Source: Welwitschia mirabilis
Lineage: Eukaryota; Gnetophyta; Gnetopsida; Welwitschiales
Length of the DNA stretch: 64,000 bases
Direction of reading: 5' to 3'
NCBI GenBank assembly: GCA_051453625.1
Contig: JBOZIK010000001.1
Location: 265,667,225-265,731,224, forward strand
Below the pieces are notes generated by a model. That model made no database searches. It saw nothing but the letters and a program-made list of their open reading frames with translations, and had not been told where the DNA came from. This document shows, in pieces, positions 10,007-22,199 of the stretch (its first letter is position 1; the number at the start of each line of letters is the position of its first letter). Both the position numbers and the translations under genes were made by a program.

Positions 10007-11573
10007 GTTCTTTCTTAGCCTACTTCTTAGGTTAAATATTATAATGTTACGTGATCATCTTTCTAACTTGACTTATGTATTACTTTGTGAAGTATCATGA
10101 TTAGTCTTATACTTGGACATTTATAGGTGAAAGATTACATTCACTCAATCTTCAGATATTTCCATGTCTATGGACTTTATTTAAAGGAAGATGCCTTAGT
10201 TTCTTATGTTTTTTTAATGACGTTTAAATCTTAGGTTATCTGAGAGTACTCTTTTCTATCTTTTATCTCACTTATTCATCTTTGTCTTTCTTGAGTGTGT
10301 GATCATGTGGAAATCATATGTTTAAAAAAAAAAGAGAAACTAAAAAGATGAAATAAAGACATGATGTTTTCTATTTTGTATCTTAAAAACATGGTCATCA
10401 TAATGTCCTATCACAAGTACACTAGGTAAATATTTCTGAGAGGAGCCTTTAGCAGTGTAATATGGTAGCTGTGGGAACTTCACTAGGGGGTCAGTTAGCC
10501 ATACTTCGTGGGTTCTTACTCCTCTAATAGTGGTTACACTTCCCTCATCATGGCAAAAGAAATAAAACCCTTAGTATTCCCACTTGATCATTTTACTTTC
10601 AGAGATTTCGGTGAGTTTGTGAGGTAGAAGCAGGTGAGTTTATTTCTAAGTAACTTTTGGTTTTAACATTTATTATTCTACACACTTGCAACTTTGGATA
10701 TCGCCATAACCACTGCCTTTTTGAATGCACTTTATGGAGTTAATACATTTTATCATGAATTTTTACTCAGGTGATGTTATAATGTTTTCCTTGGAGTTTT
10801 CTAGGTTAGTTTTTAGGATAGGTAGATAATCTTCTTCTTGTTCCTTCTATCCATTTTTACTTTGGTTTTCTTCTATTTTCACATCCATTACTTCAAAGTC
10901 ATTTCTGCATTTTCTTATTTCTTCTTAGGACTTTAATCATTTAGTAGTCTTTCTTTCTATTCAAATCATGATAAAACATTTTTCTCCACTTCTTTTTCTC
11001 ACGATTCGGCAATTCAGGATGTATTGCATCTTTAAGGGGGGAGGAAGAAAATATTTTCCATATTTTTGATACTTTTTTATCAATTATGAGAATTATTATT
11101 ACATATCCTCATTCCTTTCCTCCTACTCCTGAGCTAATTACTGAACCAAGATTCATTATGCATAGATGAGGGAAGTGATTCTACATTTTGTTTTAACATG
11201 GTATACTAATTCTGTATGATTTTTATATGATTATTTTTATATTTAACTATTTATCATAGTAGGGGGCTATTTATCATGATTAATTAATTAATAAAAAATT
11301 TATTTTTGTTACAAGTTCCATTTTTGGAAATCCTTTGCAGAAGCCTGTCATCCTTTCCATCATCTGGATAACTGAACTAGATGACTAATCTTTGATGTTT
11401 TGCAGGTATTTATGTTTATTGTTCTGAATTTTTCCAAAATTCAGTCTATCTTTAAAATATTCTTCCAATTCTTTTTAGATAATTTCTTTAAATATACTAG
11501 TTGTTTTTATTCTCTAAAAAGTTGACTCATAAATGTAGCTTACCGCCTAGTTTTGTTAGGGACTGACAAGGCT
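10007..11573 (+). other. E1 long 3' region, non-coding or former extra ORF
   Basis: About 1.5 kb between integrase and the PPT with no open frame of note. Blocks at 10430-10780 (AACTTCACTAGGGGGTCAG, then CTTTTTGAATGCACTTTATGG) match the reversed sequence at 56830-57180 in E3 and the reversed 30430-30740 in E2, so it is a conserved part of the family. Athila-type elements usually carry an env-like ORF here; no such domain is recognisable. Confidence 0.5.
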
Positions 11574-11586
11574 AAGTGGGGGCCTA
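11574..11586 (+). promoter_or_regulatory. E1 polypurine tract
   Basis: AAGTGGGGGCCTA directly precedes the 3' LTR and would have primed plus-strand DNA synthesis. The reversed equivalent TAGGCTCCCACTT-type sequence flanks the E3 LTR at 53658, and a similar one flanks the E2 LTR at 25497. Confidence 0.8.
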
Positions 11587-12697
11587 TGTTGCATTGCCAA
11601 CTTATATGTATTTGATAGGATATTCTGAGTTATTTTATAGGAAAATTAGTAGATAAATGCCTAGTTTTCATGATAATGAAGAACCAGGATGAAAAGGATG
11701 GAAATACACGATTTCTAGATAAATTACAAGCATTTTGTGTAGATATGAATAAATAATATTTTGGATGATAATTTCCTGTAAACAACAAAGCAATTGGACT
11801 AACTGAAGATCCACAAAAGACCATCATCCACCTCANNNNNNNNNNNNNNNNNNNNATGACTACACAACTAGATAATGACAAGTCTTAAAGGAGTCAGACA
11901 TGCAGTTAAACTAGCAGCAAATAAAGATCTATCCATTAGTCAGCATCATCTCCATCAATCATCCAGATGACTAGACGGATGACATTGTTTTCTTATACTT
12001 TCATCGAATGTTCACCTAAGCTGTCACTGCTTAATTGCGACTTTTCTTTGCATGGAGGTTAGGGTTTTTCCTACACTTTCCTATCATTTTTCTCTCTTGT
12101 TTTGAGTCTATAAATAAGGGTCTCCCCCTCAATTCCTAATCATCTTCGACACTACCCGACATACTTGTGATAGAAGATCAAAGGGCTAGAGAACCATTTT
12201 GTAATTTTAGAGAGACGTTCCCTTGGTATTGGGTGGTGTTTCCTCCATTTAGGAATGGCTACTTTGTAATAAAGATATAATAGCATTTTCAATAATAAAA
12301 TATTTTCTTTTGTGTTTAGATGTATGCATGATTTTATCCCTCATAGTTTATGTTATTTAAGATTTAGTGACAAGATTTTTTTGTGATATAGATTATAAGG
12401 GAAACCTTTGTTAAGGTTGTACATGATTAGTTAGGTGCATCCCTATTTCTTTTCATAGATTAGACTTGCACAATTGTGTTTCATTTCATTTCCATGCATT
12501 GCAAATTATTTTTATAGGTTAGAGTTGCCATATTTTTATTTTGAAAGAAATTCTTTTATTTTCATACTTTGGCTTTCAACGGATTATGACATTTGATTCA
12601 CTCCCATCTATATTAGTGTGTTGTGTTTGTGCATTTTATAAGTGCTTGACAGGATTCTAATTAGGATGTAAACGTTGCATAAATATGCACTACAATA
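11587..12697 (+). repeat. E1 3' LTR
   Basis: 1111 bp, starting TGTTGCATTGCCAAC and ending GCACTACAATA (decayed CA). TATA-like CTATAAATAA at 12108-12117. Decayed palindrome TCATCCAGATGA at 11959-11970. A 20-N run at 11836-11855 covers part of a CATCATC-rich block that is present in the 5' LTR near 925. Confidence 0.9.
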
Positions 12698-12702
12698 GCT
12701 AT
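12698..12702 (+). repeat. Target-site duplication of E1, right copy (GCTAT)
   Basis: Identical to 684-688 and directly follows the 3' LTR. Confidence 0.85.
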
Positions 12703-13377
12703 CATCATATAGTTCTTTTGAGTTATATCCTATAAATAATTAAGAAGTAAGTCTCTTAATTATATCATAATTAATCTCCTATAAGAGTAAATCATGTAAT
12801 TTAACTAATTAAAAAAATAATTCATGATTCTTAAAGGTAATCCAAGACTAGATTATTATAGTATAAATCTTGATACACCAATGGTATCTCAAGAGATGTT
12901 TATATAATTATAAACTAATAGTTTATCTCTAGATAACTAGAAAGTAAAACTAGAGCAGAACTAAACTATGAATAAATAATAAAACTCTAAGTTATTCAAT
13001 AATAAATGGTAAGATAGAAGAGAACTAGAGATTTCTAAATGTTTATAATAGATAATAAACACATAAATAATAAATAAAAATAAGAGATAATAACATGACA
13101 TGCTAGATGTGAATAAAACTCTCAATAATGCCCGTCTTCTAATTAGAGCTTAGCATGTATAAGTCTATGAACTAGATGTAGTCATCTTTGTAGAGGATGC
13201 ATCTTTATGAAAATATTTTCTATCTAATATTCTATTGAAGTAGAAAACAACTTAAGTGTTCTACCTTATACTCTCTTATAGAAAAAATAATATTTTATGT
13301 TAATGTGTTCCATTCATTTGTGAAATGCTGAATTGTGTAATGGCTGCACCTAAAGCATAATCTATGTATATGGGGAT
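12703..13377. other. Intervening A+T-rich sequence
   Basis: Continuation of the DNA into which E1 inserted. No open frame, RNA gene or repeat partner was recognised in the window. Confidence 0.4.
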
Positions 13378-14882
13378 CATTAAACTTTGAGGGGAGGGGT
13401 AAATACATTTTACTAGATAAAAATTTAAACTAATAATAGAATGAAATATGCATAAGAAAATACCTTACCGAGATAACATAGTGCCCCAACCTAGGTACAT
13501 CTGTACATAGAGGGTACCTTCTCCTAACACCCTTGGATATTTTTAACTAGAAATAAAATAGTGATTTTTTAATGCACCATTAATCTTATAATAAGTGAGA
13601 GTCTTCTTGTAAGGTAACACTCTCTCCATAATAAGAGAATAGTTTTTTTCATAGGCACATCATGAAACTTATAACAGTAAGAATCTCCTTGTAAGAAAAC
13701 ACTATCTTCTCAATAAGGAAATAATGGTTTTCTAGATTACTAATAAACTTATAACAAAAAGAAAATGCTCACAGATACTATGTCAAATGCACATCCATAA
13801 ACGGATTACCTTACAAAGAGATTAATTTAATAATAGACTTATAATAATATTCAAAAATAAGATAGTCCAATAATGTACAACCAAAAACACAATGTAATAA
13901 TAATCTTGAAGATGTATCTTTGAAGAAGACTTGAGTTCCTTATTGTTATTGTTATCATAAGTGCAAATGAATGATGAACCAATGTAAGATTCAAAAGAAG
14001 CATGATGTAGCACTAAAAGATTCTTTACACTGATAGCTTTTATCCTTTATCAGATGTTCCAATCACTTGCATGTTTTTGCTTAGAGATAGATTCATTCGT
14101 TCTATTTCCTTGACACATTAAAAGTTTAAGAGTTATGTATCCATTGAAGTTATAAAAGTTGTTATTTATTTCATGACATTGAGCATTTATATGATCAAAG
14201 AAGATCTATCCATTTCAGTTTGAAAGGTAGCCATTTAACTTTGTAATCACCATGTAATTGAATGAAATGTCTAGGCATCAGATGTGTATCTTTAGTTTTT
14301 ATCAATATGAACTTTGATCTAAGATGTCTTTATTTTTATAGACATCTACTAATAGTTAAACATCTTCATCTTATAGATGTATTTAGTTAACTAATCTAGA
14401 TTTTAATAAAAATCACTCTATAGAATTCTTGGGCCTTCATGATTATGAATTTGTAATGTACCATTTAATATCTCACTTGAAACATAAGATATTAGTCGAA
14501 AACCAAATTAACTCCATTACCTATTTCAGCTTAGTATAAAGGTATTTAAACATGTAGACATCTTCATCTATATGAGGTTCAAATTTCAACATAGATGTTT
14601 TTGATGAGATAGTCATCTTAAGACTATGACTTGAGTTTTGGTACATCTAAGACATCTTTCATTTCCTTGACATATTTACTAGAGATGTCTTTAATTTTTT
14701 AGACCTCTTGAAGCAACTGATTTTATAATTTTTCATTTAATCCTTTGCATGAGATATTTACTTTAAAGATTCATCATCATCTAATGCTTATCAAGGTCTG
14801 ATGTTCTCTTTGCAATGACCAATCTTACATAAAGATATAAAATATTTAACAACTGGAATCATCAAAACTAGACTTACCAACA
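13378..14882 (-). repeat. Copia 3' LTR
   Basis: About 1505 bp. On the minus strand it starts TGTTGGTAAGTCTAG (plus end 14882). Aligns along its length with 20084-21566, for example the blocks near 13500 (CATAGAGGGTACCTTCTCC) and 20215. Contains repeated AGATGTCT/AGACATCT motifs at 14322-14700. Confidence 0.85.
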
Positions 14883-14896
14883 ATCTTCTCCTTTTT
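14883..14896 (-). promoter_or_regulatory. Copia polypurine tract
   Basis: The minus strand reads AAAAAGGAGAAGAT directly before the LTR start TGTTGG. It is preceded by a TTTGACATCACC-like stretch, a context common just before the 3' LTR in plant copia elements. Confidence 0.75.
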
Positions 14897-17800
14897 GGTG
14901 ATGTCAAAAACGTGGCAAATCTTCATTAGTGCATTCTCATTTAATAAATTATAATTCATATTTTAATGAAATACACATACTTAAATTTTACAAAGTTATT
15001 GGAAAAACATGGTACTAACCACTTAAATAATAAATAAAACCACATAGATACACCACATAAAAAAATAGATTAATATATATTGATGTATCACTTAAGTAAT
15101 CAAATAAAGGCATAAAGACAATTAATAAACCTTGATATTAGTCATTCAAATAGCCATAATAGTTGATAATACAAAATAAAATTAGAATATGATAATACAA
15201 ATTTTGTCCAGTAAACTATCATTTAACAAAATGCTCATGGTGGTGTGCTAATAGTAGACATTGGAGAATCATATAATAGAAAATGTGCTAATAATGTATA
15301 ACATAAAGATTATAAAAATCAAAGCATTAAACATTGTAGAAATGTTCCAATGAAAGCATGATATTAAAATAAAAGAGTGTGCTAACATAAACATGTGCCA
15401 ACAAACAATAGTGGTATAGAAATAACAAGGCATCAATGTATGCCAAAAACATTAAGAGGGATCATTAATAATAATGACGAAACTCAGGGATTCAATCTAA
15501 TATCTCATAAAGAAGTACTCCATACCTAATAAAGTACCCTTAATATGAAATTTGATGTGTCTAAATAATCTACACTAATCTATTTAACTAGATTTTATAA
15601 CCACTAATTTATGAATAATTAACTTCTCCTTCTTTTTGAATAGCAGGGAAAATGCTTTAATCCTTAAGTGTGAAGTCACTTCTATAATGTTTGTCTTATG
15701 CTTATTTGTTACTATGATCACTATCATGGGTGATGGAAATTGATTAGATATAAGATAAAGAAGATGTAGGAGATGAAGTGTATCATTTCTTAGAAGGGTG
15801 CTAAGATGTCTTTCTTGGGCTCCCAAAGATCTATCTTCTCATACATTAGAATGTTTTAAGAGTGATAAACATTCCAAAGAAACTAGTAGTGGTGGTCTCT
15901 CTATAAAGGATGAAGGTAACTGCATAGAGGAAAGTGGTTCTGCTCGATGCATTCTACATGAGATGGCTATGATGATGGTGGACAAACTAAAGTTGGAGAG
16001 GGTAGGATAGGTGGTGATTACACTATGGAGCATGATGAAGGTGGCTAAGTAGGATATCAAATAAAAATTTTATGATGTAAATGATAAAAGATAAGAGTAA
16101 TTCATCTAAGCTCTTAGACTCTATCTCATGCTATGACTACCTTTGTAGTGAAAGACCTAGATCCTATTGCTTTCCCTCCACATGTTCTTGAGTGAAAGCT
16201 TAATACACCCCTTGAGCCTATGCCTCATCTCTAGAATATGCCTCTATAGAATCACTATTTGTTGCTTTGATTGAGTCATATCCTATACCAAATGGAGCTG
16301 AAGAGCTACTTTATATTCTTCTTCNNNNNNNNNNAATTTATCCTCTCAATTTAAGCACATGAGAGTTCTTATGGATTTCCAAATATTAATTGATGCCTTA
16401 CCCTTATTGTTGTTAATCTATGTTTATTAAGCCTTAAAATATTTCTTTTAATTTTACCCACCATTTTTGTAATGTTCTTTAATCCTTTTTTAACTAGAGA
16501 AGAGCAATGAGTAACAATGAAATATGATTGTTGAAACTATAAAGGCCTCTTGCTTGTTCCCTCACCTAGTGGCATAGGAACCTTGTATTTCTTAATAAAC
16601 TCTACTAATGGATTCTTCTAACAAATGTGATTTTAATTAAAATTTTTACATTACTAATGATTAAACTAATGAGATAAGGATAACCAAATGTCTGACCCTT
16701 GTGAAATAGTGAGATAATATCCATGTATAAAATAAAACCCTAATTTATTTTTAATCTAGTAAGTAAACAATATACAAAAAAGGTCTACATGGGTTACAAT
16801 AGCTATAACTACCTTCTCTAATTAAAATATTATTAAAAGTAACCAAGCTAAGAATAAAGGCATTAAGAATTATCTCTTTATGCTTAATGTTTTCAATAGA
16901 GTTTATTATACTATGCCCAAATAAAATACTACTTATATTACACTGAGACATACTAATAACTCTAGAAATAAATATTTCCTTAAAATAATAAGTTTAAATT
17001 TGAGGGACATTTATGTTCTCTATACTAAGAAAGAAATTAAAAAAATAAGGAATAATGTGAAAATAGGTACCTCTATCTTAAGCTTAAAAGGGACTGGTGC
17101 TTTAATTAATTTCATAAATGTTGACAAAAAACTCTCTTATCATTAGATTAGAAATAGGCTGGTCTAACTAAATGATTATTTCTCATCTAAGCTAAGTGAA
17201 ATAGCCAAAGAGATAATCTCTGTACTCCTTCTAAAATCTAAGGACTCTTTCTATAATAATAGAATTTTTGAACCAAGTTCTAAATATTCTAGTAGCTTTC
17301 TTATGATATAACTAAGGCCTATATTATAATATTTGTTGTTCTAGGGCTTATTCTTTGTCTCTTAAAAAACTGCCTACCTTTACTCTAGTTATCTTTATGA
17401 GATAGAAATAATATATAACTAAAAAAAAATAAAATGCAAGAAACTATGGAAAAAAGTGCACATGTTCAAGAGAAAATCCTATTCTTGCTTACTGTTGAGA
17501 TATCTCAAAGATCCAAGATGTTTTGTAAAGAAATCAAAGAAATGAAGCCTAATAAATCTTATGAGAGAGAACCTATTGAGTGAAGACATGAAAATGATAT
17601 TTGGTGGTCCTTTTTAAAACCATAGGTTTTTGATGCATTTTATTTTTCTCAACAGTATCATAAAGATGTCTACAACATGGAAGATGTCTAAAACGTAAAA
17701 AGTAGATATTTGTAAAATCAAAGACGTCTATTATTAAAAAACACTCAATACATTTCCCTTCTTTTAAGATGTCTATAAAACTCAAGATGTCTATTAAGAC

Positions 17801-18240
17801 ATCTGCATTCAAGATGTTTACAAATATTAAGGTGTCTCCCTCAGAGACATCTAAAAAACTAAAGACATCTATAATAAAAGCTCCAAAAACATTGAAATCT
17901 TTTCCAATTAATAAACTTATAATGGTAATACTATAAAATAGTAAATATTAAGTACATAATTTAACTTTGAATTACAACTAACTAATAATTTCTACTCATA
18001 GGATAATTACATTATGGAGTTGAGAATTGAAAAGATATTACATATTTAATTACTTGATTGAGTAAGGTTTAATTTTCAAGTTCCTACATTTCTCTATATA
18101 TCTTTGAGTGCCTTTGTTGTTGAATTACTAATAAGATCATTAGTGTATTGCATTATGATTTATTTGTTATGTCTTATGTTCTTTAATCAGTTCTTTTTCA
18201 TCAAATCCTTATTTTCATGAAAATGTATTTCTTCTTCTAT
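14897..18240 (-). other. Copia interior, undeciphered
   Basis: About 3.3 kb with no open frame above about 80 codons and no recognised pol motif. Short frames at 15839-16060, 16751-16951 and 17573-17812 (minus) show no domain I can name. SIRE-type elements often carry an env-like ORF in this position, but nothing confirms it. A 10-N run is at 16325-16334. The segment 17664-17870 holds a cluster of AGACGTCT-derived octamers. Confidence 0.4.
17664..17870. repeat. Cluster of AGACGTCT-derived octamers
   Basis: Eight octamers within 207 bp: AGATGTCT at 17664, 17682, 17767 and 17785; intact AGACGTCT at 17722; AGACATCT at 17797, 17845 and 17863. AGATGTCT and AGACATCT are the two products expected from loss of the central CpG of the palindrome. 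The same octamers recur in both copia LTRs. Confidence 0.75.
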
Positions 18241-20015
18241 TTTATTTGAAAAACACTTGATTTCATTAAAATTACCTTGTAAGGTAGTTTATTCTATAAG
18301 TTCTAGTTTCACTTTTGGTATCCATACTTTTCTTGGTTTTCCTTACACAAACGGTTGTGCTATTCTATTAGGCTTCTTAGCATTATTAGTATAATACATA
18401 TTTTAGTAATTTGTTGGATATCTATATTGATAATGACCTCTACTATAATAAAAATATCAAATGATATTATTTTTAAATGCTAAATGTTCATACCTTAGTC
18501 TATAATTCCATTTGTTAATCAACAATGCTGAAGTACTAGTTGTGGCTTCACTATGTCCCAAGCCACTTTTGTCATTTGAACTTTTACATTGGTCAAACAT
18601 AACATTGAAAGTATCCTTTCCTTAGATAAATATTTTATTAATTTTATTTATATCTAAAAGTTCCTATCTTATATTTTTCAAATCACATGTTAATCTACTA
18701 ACCTTAGCTTTAAGAGCTAAGTTTTTAGAGGATAACTTATTGTAAGCATTCTTTTCTTTTCCATATGTTTCTTCATAAGTATGAAGTACCTTTTTGATCT
18801 TAGCACATAATTTTTGTGTCTTAATAAATTCTTTAAAAATTATATCATAACTTTTTCATCTTTACTTTCTAAATTATATTCCTCTTTTAACTCATTACTT
18901 TCATATTGAAAGTTGTACAATAGTCATATAGGAAGATTGTGCTTTTTTATCATTAGATGTTTTTTTCTTTTGTTGCTTCTTCATTATCATACCATCCTAC
19001 AAATAATTATTTCTTCCTTCTTCTACTCTTTATTTTATTCCTTATCTTTCATTCTATTAGTACTAGGGAATTCCAAGAACATATGTTTTCTTACTCTACA
19101 TATCTAGCATTTTTCTTAAGAAATATCAAAAAAATGTATTACTAGAAGTCTTACTTTTGAACTTACCTTTATTTAAAAATTAGGTGGTCTTTTGAATTCA
19201 TATCTTTTATTGTACTTATATAAAAGTAGTCTTTTTACTTTTCTTGTGATAAGTACTAATTCCTCATTTACTTCATCATTGAAGTTATTTTCCTCTTATT
19301 ATTCCTTTGCATTTCCTTTTAAAGTTTGTTTTGTACTTTCACTTGTATTGAGAGGAATAGGAGTTTCTTTCAAGACTCCATATTGTATAAGATTAATCTC
19401 ATAAGCTGGAAGAGCACTTTTTAGATATTATATTTTCATGGTGTTGAATTTTCTTTACTCTTCCATAGTTGTAGTCTTAGGCCTGTACTTTGGGGTTAGT
19501 AATCTAACAACTTTTTCTATTACCTTTGCCTTTGAAAGATCTTCTTCAATTCCACGTACTATGTTTACAATGTTGGAAACTCTAGTAAAGTATTCATGAA
19601 CTTTTTCTCCATGGTTCATCTTAAGATTCTCGAATTGATTTATCTATATTAGAAGATTTGATTGTTTTACAATGGAAATGCTTTCATATGTTCTAACTAG
19701 AACATTTTAAATTTCTTATGCTATCTTAAAACTTACTATTCTATTGAAATATTTTATAGTTAAAGTAAAATAAAGTTCATTTTTAGGTTTAGAATCATAC
19801 ATGAAAGTATCTTTTTCTATCTTCCTAATTATTTCTTTACTTAATATTTTTGATAGTATTACTAGCAGCATCTATTTTGGTTTCTATAGGATTTATATAA
19901 CTTTGTTCTATGATTTACCATATCTAAAAATTAAATACTATAAGTACACTTGCATCCTCATCTTCCAATAGGTATAATTTATTCCATTGAAGAGTAGAGG
20001 TTTAACAGATGGCAT
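18241..20015 (-). pseudogene. Copia gag remnant (UBN2-type)
   Basis: Minus-strand start codon at 20013-20015. The N-terminus reads PLLFNGINYTYWKMRMQVYL, the conserved opening of plant copia gag. The UBN2-type core is open around 19640-19470: HEYFTRVSNIVNIVRG, then EEDLSKAKVIEKVVRLLTPK. Further on is a Lys/Glu-rich coiled-coil-like stretch (about 18900-18650) and a SGLGH motif near 18565, typical of the C-terminal half of SIRE-like gags. It would form the particle shell. Numerous stops interrupt it. Confidence 0.8.
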
Positions 20016-20062
20016 CCCTTTTATTATTCACTTAAGGAAGATAGTCCTTTTCACAAGTAACT

Positions 20063-20074
20063 ACTCTGATACTA
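20063..20074 (-). promoter_or_regulatory. Copia primer-binding site, initiator tRNA-Met type
   Basis: The minus strand reads TAGTATCAGAGT, 9 nt inside the 5' LTR. It matches TGGTATCAGAGC, the complement of the plant initiator tRNA-Met 3' end, except for two transitions. Confidence 0.8.
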
Positions 20075-20083
20075 AATAAGGAT

Positions 20084-21566
20084 TGTTGAACTTAGAGGAG
20101 ATGGATGAATGAGTTTTATTAAATAAACATTTAAACTAATATTAGAATGAAATGTGCATAATAAAATACCTTACAAAGATAACATGGTTTCCCAACTTAG
20201 GTAATTTCACACATAGAGGGTAGCTTCAACTCATACCTTTAGATATTCTTAACTTGAAGAAAATAATGGTTTCTAGCATACCACAAACCTGCAAAAAGTG
20301 AGAGTTTCCTCACAAAATATAACTTTGTCACTTATAAGGAAATAGTAATTTTCATAGGTGAACCATGAACCTTACAACAATAAAAGTCTTCTCGTAAGAT
20401 AGCACTCTCTCCCTAACAAGGAAATGATGATTTTCTAGCTCACCAATAACTTTATAATGAAAATAAAGTGCTCACAAATAACATTTCAAATGTGCACCTG
20501 TGCAACGATTACCTTATAAGGAGATTGATTTAATGATGAACTTATAACAATATTTAGTAATAAGATAGTCTAACAAAATATGACCAAAAATACAATACAA
20601 TAACGAGCCTAAACATATATCTTTGAAGAAGACTTCAGTCACTTATTCTTGTTGTTATTATCCAAGTGAAAATCAGTGATGAATCAATGTAAGATCTAAT
20701 AACAAGATGATGTAGCACTATAATTTCCTTTGCATTAATATATTTGATCCTTTATGATATGTTCTAATCACTTATGCACTTGTGCTTAGAGCTATATTTG
20801 TTACCAAAACTTTAAAAGTTATATAGTCATTGAAGTTTTAAAAGTCATTTTTTCTTCCATGCTATTAAGCCTTTATATAGTTGAAGATGATCTAATCATT
20901 TGAGCTTTAAAGGGATTTGTTTAACTTTATAACTAGTGTAATTAATAGAAAAAACTAGGAATTAGAGACATATCTTTGATTTTTTATCGACATGAACTTT
21001 GGTCTGAGATGCCTTCACTTTTACAGACATCTACCAATAGTTAAACATCTTCACCTTATAGACATCTTTAGTTAACTGAGCCAAATTTTATGAAACTTTC
21101 TCTATATTATTGTTAGGTATTTTTTATTATGCATCTATGATGTACAAGTTGATAGCTCAACTGAAACATAAGATATTAGTCAAAAATAAAATTAACTATG
21201 TTACCTATTTTAGTTTAGTATAGATGTATTGAAACATGTAGACATCTTCATCTATGGTAGATTCACTTTTTAGCATAAACATCTTTAATGAAATAGCTAT
21301 CTTAAGCTTGTGACTTAAATTCTAGTACATTTAAGATGTCTTTCATTCCCTAGACATTTTTACCAAAGGCATCTTTAATTTTTTAGACATCTTTGAACAA
21401 CTAATTTTGAAATTTATCAATTGATCCTTTTCATGAGATGTTAAATTTAAATCTTCATCATTGTCTAATGCTTATTAAGATGTGATGTACTCTTTATAAT
21501 AACCTGTCTTACATAAATACATAAAATATTTGATAAGTAAAAATGTCATATATAGATTTACAAAAA
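20084..21566 (-). repeat. Copia 5' LTR
   Basis: About 1483 bp. On the minus strand it ends ...AAGTTCAACA at plus 20084. Direct partner of 13378-14882. AGACATCT/AGATGTCT motifs recur at about 21000-21390. Confidence 0.85.
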
Positions 21567-22199
21567 GTACACATCCATTAGAAAAATACAACATGCATGG
21601 ATTTTTTTGAAAATATTTAGAATCTAAAGAATAATTTTGGAATTCCTTGTTAAGTGTCATATATTTTGGCTCCATAGTGAGCAAATAAATTATATGCTTC
21701 TTTATGAAACTTTAGTTAAAAAGTTACTTAGAAAATATGCCATACTATGTTGCTTCATTATCTATCAACATTACTAATTTAATTCACATCACACCAAAAT
21801 ATGAATATATCTAATTCATCTAATAAATATCATAATTTAAATAAGCAAGTACCATATAGATATCTGAAAATATATCTCATCATCTAAATTTGTAGATATC
21901 TAGGATCTATCATGAGCCATGAAATATACTGAACTACATATGTGATCTCTAACCTAGTATGAGTTAGGTCTAATAATGAATCAATCACTAATCTATAAGT
22001 CATTTAATCTTCTAAATTTTCTCCTTTATTCTTGGAAATATTTCACCTAGGATGTAAAGATAAGCCCATAAAGCATTCCTAGTCATAGTCAAATTTCTAC
22101 AATAACAATTTTAGGAACTTCTCTTATGTGAAAAGAAACCATTCTTAGTATCGTATACCTATGATCCAAAAAGTAACATAACCTACAAAGATATTTCAT
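21567..22199. other. A+T-rich spacer
   Basis: No supported gene or repeat partner. A 69-codon frame at 21475-21684 (minus) overlaps the LTR edge and shows no recognised motif. Confidence 0.35.

Larger units (their letters stand above)
684..12702 (+). mobile_element. E1: complete but dead Athila-like Ty3/gypsy element with target-site duplication
   Basis: A full-length LTR retrotransposon of about 12 kb. Direct LTRs at 689-1800 and 11587-12697 are flanked by an identical pentamer GCTAT (684-688 and 12698-12702). The tRNA-Asp-type PBS follows the 5' LTR and a purine tract precedes the 3' LTR. In between, in order, lie remnants of gag, protease, RT, RNase H and integrase and a long 3' region. 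Every reading frame is broken by many stops, so it is non-autonomous. Duplicated gag and RNase H segments and a reverse LTR fragment sit inside it next to N runs, so the interior may be partly mis-scaffolded even though the matching target duplication ties both ends to one insertion. Confidence 0.9.
13378..21566 (-). mobile_element. Ty1/copia element, SIRE-like organisation, without recognisable pol
   Basis: Two direct repeats of about 1.5 kb (13378-14882 and 20084-21566) bound a 5.2-kb internal region. On the minus strand the order is 5' LTR (right), initiator tRNA-Met type PBS, copia-type gag, a long undeciphered interior, a PPT, and the 3' LTR (left). No copia protease, integrase or RT motif could be found between the LTRs, so the element looks internally deleted or non-autonomous. 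Long LTRs, the gag type and the PPT context suggest a SIRE-like lineage; that placement is inference. No matching 5-bp target duplication was found at the termini as drawn. Confidence 0.75.

Noticed and set aside
15798-16010. 70-codon plus-strand frame with mixed composition
   Set aside because: Overlaps a minus-strand frame of similar size in the copia interior; no domain, no start context, no partner copy.
17573-17812. 79-codon frame as a gene in the octamer cluster
   Set aside because: The frame runs through the repeated octamers and has no homolog signal.
18913-19404. Hydrophobic plus-strand frames that look like membrane proteins
   Set aside because: Antisense to the A-rich copia gag coding strand; T-rich complement gives spurious Phe/Leu/Ser-rich frames.
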